Shown: positions 25,651 to 35,000 of the stretch, in pieces | Numbering within the stretch: the stretch's first letter is position 1 | How the letters are laid out: each line of letters opens with the position of its first letter | Assembly: GCA_014799385.1 (NCBI GenBank) | Contig: JAAVIC010000020.1 | Location: 62,001 to 126,000 of the forward strand | DNA length: 64,000 bases | Source of the DNA: Oscillospiraceae bacterium | Lineage (GTDB): Bacteria; Bacillota; Clostridia; Oscillospirales; Ruminococcaceae | Reading direction: 5' to 3' | The notes under the pieces: generated by a model | Databases searched by the model: none | What the model was told of the DNA's origin: nothing | What the model saw: the letters and a program-made list of their open reading frames with translations, nothing else | Position numbers and translations under genes: made by a program

Positions 25651-27471
25651 TTGAACGACAGATTACCGTATTTACGCGATAAAGCGAATCATCTCCCGCT
25701 TGAGCCGGGGGTTTACCTGATGAAGGACAGCTCGGATACCATTATATATGTGGGCAAGGCGAAAGCCCTGAAAAACCGCGTCACGAGCTATTTCCACGCA
25801 AATTCGCAGCACAACGCCAAGACGCTGAAGCTGGTGGACAATATCCGCGATTTTGAGTTTATCGTCACACCGTCCGAGCTGGACGCTTTGGTGCTGGAAT
25901 GCAGCCTTATCAAGCTCCACCAGCCGAAATACAACATACTCCTCAAGGACGATAAGGGCTACAACTACATCAAGATTTCGCACGGGGAGTTCCCGCGAAT
26001 TACTTACTCGCTGAACACCACCGACAAGAACGCGGACTACATCGGTCCGTTTACAAGCGGATTTTCCGTGAAACAGGCAGTCGAAGAGGCAAATACCATC
26101 TTTATGCTGCCGACCTGCAAACGTAAATTTCCGCGTGATTTCAACAAGGAACGACCTTGCCTGAACCGCCACATCAAGCGGTGTATGGGCGTTTGCGAGG
26201 GTTCTCTTTCCTCGGAGGAATACAAGAAAATCATTTCCGAGGCTATCCAATATCTGGAAAGCGGCAGCAAATCCTCAGTCGAGGAGCTTACCGCTCAAAT
26301 GGAACAGGCAGCGGAGAATCTGGAGTTTGAGAAAGCGGCGCGTCTGCGTGACAGAATCGCGGCTATAACAAGGCTGACGGCGCAGCAGAAAATCCTCGAC
26401 TACAAACAGGATTACGACATAGTCGGAATGGCGGTGAATGTCGGGCTTGCGTCATTCGCGGTGATAAAATACCGCGCGGGGCGGCTTATCGACAAACAGA
26501 ATTTCTTCATCGGCGAGGAATACGATGAGGGCGAAATGCGCCGCGATTTCCTGCTCAATTACTATTCCCAATGTGGCGATGTTCCGAAAGAGATTTATGT
26601 TGACGAGGAATTTCCCGATATGGAGCTTTTGACTGAGCTTATCCGAGGGCAAGCGAACCATGCAGTGAAATTCGTGGTTCCGCACCGCGGCGACGGAATG
26701 GCGCAAGTCCTCCTCGCGAAGAAGAACGCGGGAGAATACCTCGCGCTGAGGGTCGGGCGCACCGCTAAGGAAATCTCCGCGCTGGAGGACTTGAAAAACC
26801 TCCTCGGTCTGGAAAAAGTTCCCAATATCATCGAGAGTTATGACATTTCCAACTTCGGTGAGTCGGGAATGGTCGGCGGAATGATCGTCTACCGCAACGG
26901 CAGACCGTTCAAGCCGGGATACCGCAAGTTCACCATCAAGACCGTTGAGGGGCAGAACGACTACGCGTGTATGCAAGAGGTTCTGCGGCGGCGGATAAAG
27001 CGGTTCCGGGACGGTGACGAGGGCTTTTCTCCGCTGCCCGATTTGATACTGTTGGACGGCGGTCACGGGCATATATCGGCGGTTTCCGAGGTGTTCGCGG
27101 AGCTTGGTGTGGATATTCCGCTGTTCGGTCTGGTCAAGGACAGCAAGCACCGCACCCGCGCCATTGCCAAAGAGGGCGGGGAACTGGAAATCAAGTCCAA
27201 CCGTTCACTATTCGCGCTGTTGACGAATATCCAAGACGAGGTTCACAGATTTTCCATCAGTTTCCAGAGGGTAAAGCACAAGCAGCAGACCTACGCTCTG
27301 GAGCTGACGCAGGTTCGCGGAATCGGCGAGGCGAAGGCGCGTGCGTTGCTTAAAGAGTTCAAAACCAAGCAGAATATGAAACAGGCGAGTGTTGAGGAAC
27401 TGCAAAAAACGGCGAAAATCAGCGCGGAAAAGGCTAAGGAGCTGCACGATTTTATACAGGAGAGATTCTGA
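25651..27471 (+). CDS. uvrC: Excinuclease ABC subunit C (UvrC)
   Basis: 606 residues. GIY-YIG nuclease domain at the N-terminus (PGVYLMKDSSDTIIYVGKAK), a UVR motif near residues 205-235, the RNase H-like second nuclease domain (SYDISNFGESGMVGGMIVY; LILLDGGHGHISAV) and a C-terminal helix-hairpin-helix pair (VRGIGEAKARALLKEF). UvrC cuts both sides of a bulky DNA lesion with UvrAB. The start is TTG 25651 with GGAG 8 nt upstream; GTG 25642 overlaps the preceding stop and the ribosome site. rsmD starts right after its stop. Confidence 0.95.
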   Translation: MNDRLPYLRDKANHLPLEPGVYLMKDSSDTIIYVGKAKALKNRVTSYFHANSQHNAKTLKLVDNIRDFEFIVTPSELDALVLECSLIKLHQPKYNILLKDDKGYNYIKISHGEFPRITYSLNTTDKNADYIGPFTSGFSVKQAVEEANTIFMLPTCKRKFPRDFNKERPCLNRHIKRCMGVCEGSLSSEEYKKIISEAIQYLESGSKSSVEELTAQMEQAAENLEFEKAARLRDRIAAITRLTAQQKILDYKQDYDIVGMAVNVGLASFAVIKYRAGRLIDKQNFFIGEEYDEGEMRRDFLLNYYSQCGDVPKEIYVDEEFPDMELLTELIRGQANHAVKFVVPHRGDGMAQVLLAKKNAGEYLALRVGRTAKEISALEDLKNLLGLEKVPNIIESYDISNFGESGMVGGMIVYRNGRPFKPGYRKFTIKTVEGQNDYACMQEVLRRRIKRFRDGDEGFSPLPDLILLDGGHGHISAVSEVFAELGVDIPLFGLVKDSKHRTRAIAKEGGELEIKSNRSLFALLTNIQDEVHRFSISFQRVKHKQQTYALELTQVRGIGEAKARALLKEFKTKQNMKQASVEELQKTAKISAEKAKELHDFIQERF

Positions 27472-28014
27472 ATGAGAGTTATTACGGGAAGTGCGCGTGG
27501 GCGCAAGTTGATTACGGTGGAGGGAGCGGACGTGGTTCGTCCGACAACCGACCGCGTTAAAGAGGCGATTTTCAGCGCGATTCAGTTTGAGATAGAGGGA
27601 AGAACGGCGCTGGACCTGTTCGCGGGGAGCGGTCAGCTCGGCATTGAGGCGCTCTCGCGCGGGGCAAAGGAGTGCTACTTCGCGGACAGCGCGGCGGTGT
27701 CTATCAAGACAGTGCGGCAAAACGTGGAATCCACGGGCTTTTCGGATCGTTCGCATATCGTGAATATGCCGTTTTCCGCGTTTCTGAAATCCACTCGCGC
27801 AACGTTCGATATTGCATTGCTCGACCCTCCGTATGAAAGGCGGCTGATTCAAAAGGCACTTCCTCTGTTGATTCCGAAAATGAGCGAGAATGGTGTGATC
27901 GTCTGCGAACACGAGAGGGAATGCGTTCTCCCCGCACACGAGGGCGAGTGGGGAATCGTGAAAATTCTTCCACACGGAAACATTGCGCTTTCTATTTACA
28001 GGAAGTCAATCTAG
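27472..28014 (+). CDS. rsmD: 16S rRNA (guanine966-N2)-methyltransferase RsmD
   Basis: 180 residues, Rossmann methyltransferase. SAM-binding DLFAGSGQLG at 48-57, the N6/N2-adenine/guanine-type catalytic DPPY at 118-121, and the N-terminal RVITGSARGRKL that is typical of RsmD. It methylates G966 of 16S rRNA. Its ATG abuts the uvrC stop (TGAATG). coaD follows, the common Bacillota order rsmD-coaD, here separated by a 174-nt leader. Confidence 0.92.
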   Translation: MRVITGSARGRKLITVEGADVVRPTTDRVKEAIFSAIQFEIEGRTALDLFAGSGQLGIEALSRGAKECYFADSAAVSIKTVRQNVESTGFSDRSHIVNMPFSAFLKSTRATFDIALLDPPYERRLIQKALPLLIPKMSENGVIVCEHERECVLPAHEGEWGIVKILPHGNIALSIYRKSI

Positions 28015-28049
28015 GCGAAATGACTTAAGGCACGCTATCTGCGATTAAT

Positions 28050-28184
28050 GCAAATTCGGCAAGCCGCCGTGGACGAAGTCTCGCAAGCGAGCCATCTGCG
28101 ACAATGAAGTGGAGCTTTCGCGGCGAGGCTAGTGCAAACGCGGCAGCGTTTGCACGGTGCCGAATTTGCCATCTAGATAAGGAG
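28050..28184 (+). repeat. GCAAAT/ATTTGC leader element (copy upstream of coaD)
   Basis: GCAAATTCGGC (28050-28060) pairs perfectly with GCCGAATTTGC (28159-28169). Inside lie AGCCGCCG/CGGCGAGGCT (with a bulge) and a perfect 10-bp hairpin GTGCAAACGC/GCGTTTGCAC. AAGGAG of coaD (28179-28184) follows the right arm after 9 nt. Confidence 0.75.
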
Positions 28185-28188
28185 AAAT

Positions 28189-28713
28189 ATGAAAATTGCG
28201 ATTTATCCGGGGAGCTTTGACCCCGTTACCAACGGGCATTTGGACATAATCCAACGCGCCTCGAAGATGTTTGACAAGCTGATCGTTGTGGTGCTGATAA
28301 ACCCGCTGAAGTCGTACAGTTTCAGCATTCCCGAACGCGTCCGGCTGCTGCACGAAGTTACGGGGAGCGTCAAAAACATTGAAATAGACAGCTTTGACGG
28401 ACTTCTCGCGGAGTATTTCAACGAGCGTCCCGAGATCGATGTGATCGTCAAGGGACTGCGTGCTACATCGGATTTCGAGTACGAGTTCCAGATGGCGCAC
28501 ACAAATAAGGATTTGAATCCGCGCGCGGAAACGGTGTTCATTCCCGCGTCGTCCAATACAACGTTCATTTCGTCCAGTATGGTGAAGCAGGTGGCGATGT
28601 TCGGCGGAGATTTGACGAAGTATGTCCCGGCGGAGATTCACGAGCAGATACGCGACAAGCTGACTGCCGAGTTCGCGGCGAAACGTCTTGCGGCTCAAAA
28701 CAGGAACAACTGA
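28189..28713 (+). CDS. coaD: Phosphopantetheine adenylyltransferase CoaD
   Basis: 174 residues. Nucleotidyltransferase motif TNGH at 14-17 in YPGSFDPVTNGHLDII, the RATSDFEYEFQMAHTNK stretch and C-terminal ISSSMVKQVA are the CoaD signatures. It makes dephospho-CoA from ATP and 4'-phosphopantetheine. The ATG at 28189 follows AAGGAG by 4 nt, tight but clear. It is preceded by a structured leader element and followed by a perfect hairpin. Confidence 0.95.
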   Translation: MKIAIYPGSFDPVTNGHLDIIQRASKMFDKLIVVVLINPLKSYSFSIPERVRLLHEVTGSVKNIEIDSFDGLLAEYFNERPEIDVIVKGLRATSDFEYEFQMAHTNKDLNPRAETVFIPASSNTTFISSSMVKQVAMFGGDLTKYVPAEIHEQIRDKLTAEFAAKRLAAQNRNN

Positions 28714-28742
28714 CAATATAACCCGTTTAATGCTGTATAAAC

Positions 28743-28779
28743 GTGCGGTTCTCCCCGCCGCAGGCGGGGAGAACCGCAC
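28743..28779 (+). repeat. Perfect 17-bp hairpin between coaD and the next gene
   Basis: 28743-28759 (GTGCGGTTCTCCCCGCC) and 28763-28779 are exact inverted repeats with a 3-nt loop. No T-run follows on either strand, so it does not look like a normal terminator; it could be an mRNA-stabilising or protein-binding hairpin. Confidence 0.7.
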
Positions 28780-28850
28780 AAGAAAAAACGGATATTCTTG
28801 TGAAAAACGGACGGTATAATCCGTCTAAAATATACAGAGAGGATAGAAAA

Positions 28851-29363
28851 ATGGAAAATTCATATTCAATCGAGGACCTTATCGAAATGCTTGAGGACGT
28901 GCTCCACGAATCTACACGCGTGCCGTTTGGCAAGAAGAGTATGGTAGATGTGGACAAAATCGTTGATATTGTATCGGATATGCGTATGGTGCTGCCGATG
29001 GAGATACAACAGGCACAGAAAGTCGTGTCCGACAAGAATAACATAATTTCGGAAGCCAAGCGCGAGGCGGAAAGCATAATCCGCAAGGCGGAGCAGCGCC
29101 GCGCCGAGCTTATCGAAGAGAGCGATGTTATGAAAGAAGCCCGTCGCCGCGCGACAGAGGTAATCAGCGCCGCGCAGACGCACAGCAGCGACATTCGCTC
29201 GTCAACCAGTGATTTCGCCGATAAAATGCTGATGCGTGTAGAGGATCTGCTCGTTACAGACCTGAACAACCTCAAGCTCCTCAGAAGCAGCATAAACGGC
29301 GCACAAAACGGAATCCAGACCTCTCAGCCGAAAACACGAATTATGGAAAAGCCCGGAGAATAG
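28851..29363 (+). CDS. Coiled-coil protein of the coaD neighbourhood (often annotated 'ATPase')
   Basis: 170 residues, soluble and nearly all helical coiled coil, starting MENSYSIEDLIEMLEDVLHE with EAKREAESIIRKAEQRRAEL in the middle. Related short proteins follow coaD in many Clostridia and are often labelled 'ATPase' or V-ATPase H-like because of coiled-coil similarity; I see no nucleotide-binding motif. Function unknown, possibly DivIVA-like scaffolding. ATG 28851 is preferred (GAGAGGA 7 nt upstream); the longer ORF would run through the upstream hairpin. Its stop touches the stop of the converging ylbJ. Confidence 0.7.
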   Translation: MENSYSIEDLIEMLEDVLHESTRVPFGKKSMVDVDKIVDIVSDMRMVLPMEIQQAQKVVSDKNNIISEAKREAESIIRKAEQRRAELIEESDVMKEARRRATEVISAAQTHSSDIRSSTSDFADKMLMRVEDLLVTDLNNLKLLRSSINGAQNGIQTSQPKTRIMEKPGE

Positions 29364-30389
29364 TTATTCGCGGCGCGTTCCTGCAAGCAGTATCCCGCAC
29401 ATTACGAGCACGCATACCGACAAGACTGCGTTCACCGAGAACGGCGCGATGGGGCTTACCACTGCCGATACTGCGCCGCCCGGGACTTCAAGCATTGTGG
29501 ACAGCGGGAGCGCGATTATCGCGGAGATTACTGCCGCCGCAGCTCGTGAAATCACAAATTTTCTCAGCGGAATGCCATTGGAGAGGGCTTTGATTTGCAA
29601 AAGCACGCACACTCCGCCAAAGCTCAGCAGAGCGGCGCAAATTGGCATTGCAGCAGGGGAGAACGGCATTTCCTTGATTCGCGTGACTTCCAACAATGAG
29701 AGGAAAATCGCCGAATTTCCGAAAAGTTTCTCGAACAGCGCGTTTATGCCGACCGCGCGTAAAAAAGCCGTCACAACCGAGAATCCGACAATCATCGCGC
29801 AAACCGTAAACAGCGTCTTTGCGGCGGTTACAATTGAATCGATAAAGCTCGCCGAATCAAGAGAGAATCGCGTTTCGGCGGGCTTTAGTGCTATTTCGCC
29901 GCGCATACGGACGAAAGCGGCAATCACTAACGAGCCTGCGAAGCACGCTCCGAACAGCATAAGCCCCGCCGCCGCGCTTCCGAAAACGTTCACTCCGACA
30001 ATTCCGACTATGAATCCCGGACCGCTGCCAAAGCAGCAGCACATCATTCGCGCCGCGTCCTTGTCGGAAATTCGTTCCTCGCGGCGGAGCTGCGAGAGCA
30101 GTTTTACGCCGACCGGGTATCCGCCGATGTTTGCCAGAACAAACACCGCGCAAAGTTCCTCGTCAAGCCGCAGCAGCTTGGACAGCGGAAAGGTGAGCGG
30201 CTTCAGCGCGATTCGATAAAGTCCGCTTTTCTGGAGAAAAATTGCCAGCGCGGTGAACGCAAAAAGTGACGGCACAATGACCTCCAGACAGTCCGAAACC
30301 GCCGCCCCGACCGCCGAGGCGGCGATTTTCGGCTCGAACAGCAGAAATCCCGCCATTACCAACGATATTACCGCGAGTATTATTTTCAT
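29364..30389 (-). CDS. ylbJ: Sporulation integral membrane protein YlbJ
   Basis: 341 residues, about eight membrane helices, with the nucleoside-recognition/GATE-type core: NIGGYPVGVKLLSQLR and CCFGSGPGFIVGIVG. YlbJ is a sporulation membrane protein needed for spore heat resistance in Bacillus subtilis, normally near coaD. The ATG at 30389 has AGGAG 7 nt upstream; the ORF extends further but without support. It overlaps the upstream gene by 4 nt (ATGA) and its stop is adjacent to the stop of the plus-strand gene. Confidence 0.85.
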   Translation of the reverse strand: MKIILAVISLVMAGFLLFEPKIAASAVGAAVSDCLEVIVPSLFAFTALAIFLQKSGLYRIALKPLTFPLSKLLRLDEELCAVFVLANIGGYPVGVKLLSQLRREERISDKDAARMMCCCFGSGPGFIVGIVGVNVFGSAAAGLMLFGACFAGSLVIAAFVRMRGEIALKPAETRFSLDSASFIDSIVTAAKTLFTVCAMIVGFSVVTAFLRAVGINALFEKLFGNSAIFLSLLEVTRIKEMPFSPAAMPICAALLSFGGVCVLLQIKALSNGIPLRKFVISRAAAAVISAIIALPLSTMLEVPGGAVSAVVSPIAPFSVNAVLSVCVLVMCGILLAGTRRE

Positions 30390-30766
30390 AAATGCTCCTC
30401 TTTGTTTACTCCCGCAACGCCGCCAACCGTTCCAAAGGCGGCGCACAAGCCGATTTTCAAGATCAATCCGCCGCCGAATCCGCTGAAGATCAGCGACAGA
30501 ACCGTTACGGGCAACACGAAAAGCACTCCGCAGACCGCGCCGGTTTTCAAACCGTTGCGGCGGCGGAGGATTCCCGCAGTTTTGCCGCATATAAAGCTGC
30601 CCACCGACAGCGCGATGGCTGCCGCCGCTCCTGCGGCTGTTGAAGCCGAATCCGTCAGGCTAAGCACCGCCGCCGACAGAACGCAGATCACTCCCGTCAC
30701 CGCATATCCGAAAATCAGTCCGATTATAAACGGCTTTGTGTGGTTGTCGCGTTTTGCTTTCCGCAT
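30386..30766 (-). CDS. TIGR04086-family four-helix membrane protein
   Basis: 126 residues with four membrane helices in the pattern of the TIGR04086/YrzE family: basic N-terminus RKAKRDNHTKPFIIGLIFGY, a second helix with Gly/Ala-rich AGAAAAIALSVGSFICGKTAG, and GLKTGAVCGVLFVLP. Unknown function; often near sporulation or yajC genes in Clostridia. Its stop overlaps the ylbJ start, so the two form an operon. Confidence 0.75.
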   Translation of the reverse strand: MRKAKRDNHTKPFIIGLIFGYAVTGVICVLSAAVLSLTDSASTAAGAAAAIALSVGSFICGKTAGILRRRNGLKTGAVCGVLFVLPVTVLSLIFSGFGGGLILKIGLCAAFGTVGGVAGVNKEEHL

Positions 30767-30885
30767 TTAATCACCCCTTGGACAATATATGCGCGTAATG
30801 TACAAGTTAGAATAGCCCGCCCGACACAAAGTTTCGGCGGTGATTATACACAAAACAGGCTTTTCTTTTTTGGCAAAAATGCCCA

Positions 30886-30914
30886 TTGACTAATTTCGGG
30901 AACGATGATATAAT
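30886..30914 (+). promoter_or_regulatory. Sigma-A-type promoter for the secreted protein at 31007
   Basis: TTGACT (30886-30891), 17-nt spacer, TATAAT (30909-30914), giving an untranslated leader of about 85 nt. Confidence 0.75.
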
Positions 30915-31006
30915 AAAAATGGATAGGTGGCAGAATCGCTCCGGGGGATTCCATTGCTTTTCCTTGCAGTATTATAAATATTATTTTTTGAAAGGAAGCG
31001 AAACAA

Positions 31007-31861
31007 ATGAAAAAACATTTTTGGAAAATTTCAGCACTCGCTTGTGCGGCTATAGTATCTGCTTGCGCGGTTACGGCATCAGCGGCAGGCGTTGCTGACA
31101 GCAGTCGTTACGGCAAGTGTTTTACCGAGTCGGGTGAGGAATGTCCCACAATTACCGCTGAGGAGTTTGAAACATTGTGTAAGCAGAAAGAAGCCGAATA
31201 CCGCGCTGACCCCAAGCATACGGTAGCGCCGTATATGATTGAAACCACCGAAAGCGGCTTGACTGTTTTTGAGGAGGCTCTTCTCGCAGGAGATTATTCT
31301 CTGGGGTGCGGAATTGTGGAATGCGACAGCGACCACGTTCATCTGAGCTCAAACTACTCGGAGGATTACCGTCTGAAAGAGATCGACAAGTCGGGAACCA
31401 GATTTGCACTCACAGAGTCTGAGAATGCTTCATATCCTTTGTGGACGGGCAGATTTATATGTGATAAAAACCTCAGCACTTACAAATGGTACAGCATAAG
31501 CCCCGAATTTTTCGAAATCAGCGGTGATGGAAGAAAAATCACAATGCGTGCAAATGACAACGTGTGGTCTTTGTATAAAAAGGTATCTGTACGTCTTACC
31601 TATTTGAAGGATAATAACATCAGATATACTAATGCGTCCATCAACAGTGTTACGGAACAAGAAATTACCGTAAACGGCGAAACTGCAGACGGCGAGCTTG
31701 TTGAAATCGCGGCTTTTGGTTATTTGTATGATGGCAGCACCGAATCGGCGGGCTTTAGGGAGGTTGCTATGGTTCATATCTTGAGCCAATGCTATGCCCC
31801 CATTGCCATTGAAAATAATGAACCGTATGCGCACTTGATTGATGAGTATACACCGATTTGA
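31007..31861 (+). CDS. Secreted protein of unknown function
   Basis: 284 residues with a clear signal peptide: KKHFWKISALACAAIVSACA and a likely cut near TASAAG (about residues 24-28). The mature part is mixed alpha/beta, acidic, with several Cys and many Tyr; no family recognised. It is alone between two terminators/promoters, monocistronic, with its own sigma-A promoter, an AAAGGAAG ribosome site and a terminator. C-terminus ends HLIDEYTPI. It might be lipid-free exported or a cell-surface protein; I do not assign a function. Confidence 0.65.
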   Translation: MKKHFWKISALACAAIVSACAVTASAAGVADSSRYGKCFTESGEECPTITAEEFETLCKQKEAEYRADPKHTVAPYMIETTESGLTVFEEALLAGDYSLGCGIVECDSDHVHLSSNYSEDYRLKEIDKSGTRFALTESENASYPLWTGRFICDKNLSTYKWYSISPEFFEISGDGRKITMRANDNVWSLYKKVSVRLTYLKDNNIRYTNASINSVTEQEITVNGETADGELVEIAAFGYLYDGSTESAGFREVAMVHILSQCYAPIAIENNEPYAHLIDEYTPI

Positions 31862-31883
31862 CATTCGATTTTATGTAAAATGT

Positions 31884-31913
31884 TCAGCCCCGTGAAAACG
31901 GGGCTGATTTTTT
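31884..31913 (+). terminator. Intrinsic terminator after the secreted protein gene
   Basis: TCAGCCCCGT (31884-31893) and ACGGGGCTGA (31898-31907) with a GAAA tetraloop, then six Ts to 31913. Confidence 0.9.
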
Positions 31914-31980
31914 GATATAAAAATCGTTACCGATTATTGTAACTATCTACAAAAAAATTAAAAAAATTTTCTAAATTCTA

Positions 31981-32009
31981 TTGCAAAACGCAGAAAAATA
32001 TGGTACAAT
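31981..32009 (+). promoter_or_regulatory. Sigma-A-type promoter for nifJ
   Basis: TTGCAA (31981-31986), 17-nt spacer, TACAAT (32004-32009), about 65 nt before the start codon. Confidence 0.7.
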
Positions 32010-32073
32010 ATAAAGTGTAATATTAGGGATTATACCCCAATAAATTTTTTCGTTTAACAGGAGGACAAATCCA

Positions 32074-35000
32074 ATGGCAAGAAAGAAGCTTACAATGGAT
32101 GGCAACAACGCTGCGGGGCACGTTTCATACGCGTTTACCGATTTGGCGGCGATTTATCCCATCACCCCTTCGTCCGTTATGGCGGAGGTTACAGATTCGT
32201 GGGCAACGGCAGGCAGAAAGAACATCTTCGGCGAAACCGTTAAGGTTATCGAAATGCAGTCCGAGGGCGGCGCGGCAGGCGCGGTTCACGGTTCGCTTTC
32301 CGCAGGTGCGCTGACTACCACATACACCGCGTCTCAGGGTCTTCTGCTGATGATTCCGAATATGTACAAAATCGCGGGCGAGCTGCTGCCGAGCGTAATT
32401 CACGTATCCGCGCGCGCACTCGCGTCTCACGCGCTTTCCATCTTCGGCGACCACAGCGATATTTATGCTTGCCGCCAGACGGGCTACGCAATGCTTTGCT
32501 CTACTAACCCTCAGGAGGTTATGGATCTGGGCGCGGTTGCTCACCTTGCTACTATCAAGGGCAGAGTGCCTTTCCTGCACTTCTTTGATGGATTCAGAAC
32601 CTCCCACGAGATTCAGAAGATCGATGTTTGGGATTATGACACCCTCGCGAAGATGGTTGACTGGGATTCCGTACAGGCGTTCCGCGACAGAGCACTCAAT
32701 CCCGAGAAACCCGTTCTGCACGGTACGGCTCAGAACCCCGACATCTTCTTCCAGGCAAGAGAAGCTTGCAATAAGTATTACGACAACATTCCGAACATCG
32801 TTACCGAGTATATGGACAAGGTCAATGCCGAAATCGGCACAGATTACAAGCTGTTCAACTACTACGGCGCACCCGACGCGGAAGAGGTTATCGTGGCTAT
32901 GGGCTCGGTTTGCGACACCATCGAGGAAACCATCGACTTCCTCAACGCTCAGGGACGCAAGGTTGGTCTTGTAAAGGTACGTCTGTACAGACCGTTCGTT
33001 TCGAGTGCGTTTGTATCGGCTATTCCGTCCACAGTTAAGAAGATTTCCGTGCTCGACAGAACCAAGGAGCCGGGTTCGCTCGGCGAGCCGCTGTTCCTCG
33101 ATGTTGTGGCTGCTCTCAAGCGCGAGAACAAGTTCAATGATGTTCCCGTATTTAGCGGTCGTTACGGTCTCGGCTCGAAGGACTGCAACCCTGCGCAGAT
33201 CATCGCGGTTTACAACAACAAGGACAAGGTACGCTTCACAATCGGTATCGAGGACGATGTAACCAATCTGTCGCTGCCGATTACAGAGAATCCGAACACC
33301 ACTCCCGAGGGCACAACTTGCTGCAAGTTCTGGGGACTCGGTTCGGACGGTACTGTCGGCGCGAACAAGAACTCCATCAAGATCATCGGCGACCACACAG
33401 ATATGTACGCTCAGGCTTATTTCGCGTATGACTCCAAGAAGTCGGGCGGCGTTACCATCTCTCACCTGAGATTCGGTAAGACTCCTATCAAGTCCACCTA
33501 CTTTATTAATAAGGCGAACTTCGTTGCTTGCCACAACCCCTCTTATATCGACAAGTACGATATGGTTGAGGACGTTATTCCGGGCGGAACATTCCTGCTG
33601 AACTGCCAGTGGAGCGTTGACGAGCTTAGCGAAAAGCTTCCTAATTCCGTAAAGAGCTACATCGCAAAGAACAACATCAACTTCTACATCATCAACGCAA
33701 TCAAAATCGCCAAGGAAATCGGTCTGGGCAACAGAACCAACACCGTTCTTCAGTCCGCGTTCTTCAAGCTGGCGAACATCATTCCCGCTGATGACGCAGT
33801 GAAGTATATGAAGGAAAAGGCTCTCGCTTCGTTCGGCAAGAAGGGCGAGGACGTTGTTAATATGAACTATGCCGCAATCGACCAGGGCGCAGGCGCGGTT
33901 GTCAAGGTTGACGTTCCCGCAGATTGGGCGAACTGCACAGGTGAGCTTACTCACCCGCATTTCGAGGGCGACAACAAGTTCCTCATTGATTTCGTAAACA
34001 ACATTCAGGTTCCCGTAAACGCACAGCGCGGCGACAAGCTGCCCGTTTCCACATTCGCGGACATCGCGGACGGCACATTCCCGCAAGGCTCTGCTGCATA
34101 TGAAAAGCGCGGAATCGCGGTTGACGTTCCCAAGTGGATTCCCGAAAACTGCATTCAGTGTAACCAGTGCGCAATGGTATGTCCGCACGCGGTTATCCGT
34201 CCGTTTGTTTACAATGAGGAACAGGCTGCTAAGCTTCCCGAGGGTACTTCCGTTAAGGACGCGACCGGAATGCCCAGTATGAAGTTCACAATGGCGATTT
34301 CCACACTCGACTGCACGGGCTGCGGCGTATGTGCGAATATCTGTCCCGCAGGCGCAAAGGACAAGGCAAAGAACGCGCTTGTTATGACTCCCATCGAGCA
34401 GGTTATGGATCAGCAGAAGTTCTTTGACTATGCCGTTGCGAATGACAGCGAAAATGACGCTGCAACCGAGAAGTTCAAGGACACCACCGTTAAGGGCGTT
34501 CAGTTCAAGCAGCCGCTGCTCGAGTTCTCGGGCGCGTGCGCGGGCTGCGGAGAAACTCCGTATGCTAAGCTGATTACACAGCTCTTTGGCGACAGAATGT
34601 ATATTGCCAACGCAACGGGATGCTCGTCTATCTGGGCAGGTTCCGAGCCTTCGACTCCGTACACCACCAACAAGGCGGGCAAGGGTCCGGCATGGGCGAA
34701 CTCCCTGTTTGAGGACAACGCGGAATTTGGTCTGGGTATGTTCCTCGCACAGGATACACTCCGTAAGAGAGCACAGACCAAGCTGAAGGAAATCGCGGCT
34801 CTTGAGGGTCACGACAAGGCAAAGGCACTTATTGATGAGTACTTCAAGACCGAGAATGACGGCAAGGCAAATGCAGAGGCAACCAAGAACCTCGTTGAGG
34901 CATTCGAGAACTGCCAGTGCAAGAGCGAACCCGCTGTTGCGGAGGTTCTGAAGCTCAAGAACTACCTCTCCAAGAAGAGCCAGTGGATCTTCGGCGGTGA

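Noticed and set aside
28791..28820. TATAAT at 28815 as a promoter for the coiled-coil gene
   Set aside because: No -35 at a workable distance: the only candidate, TTGTGA, is 11 nt away.
30886..31098. Open frame upstream of the secreted protein gene
   Set aside because: It begins in the promoter, has no ribosome site and overlaps the signal-peptide region in another frame.
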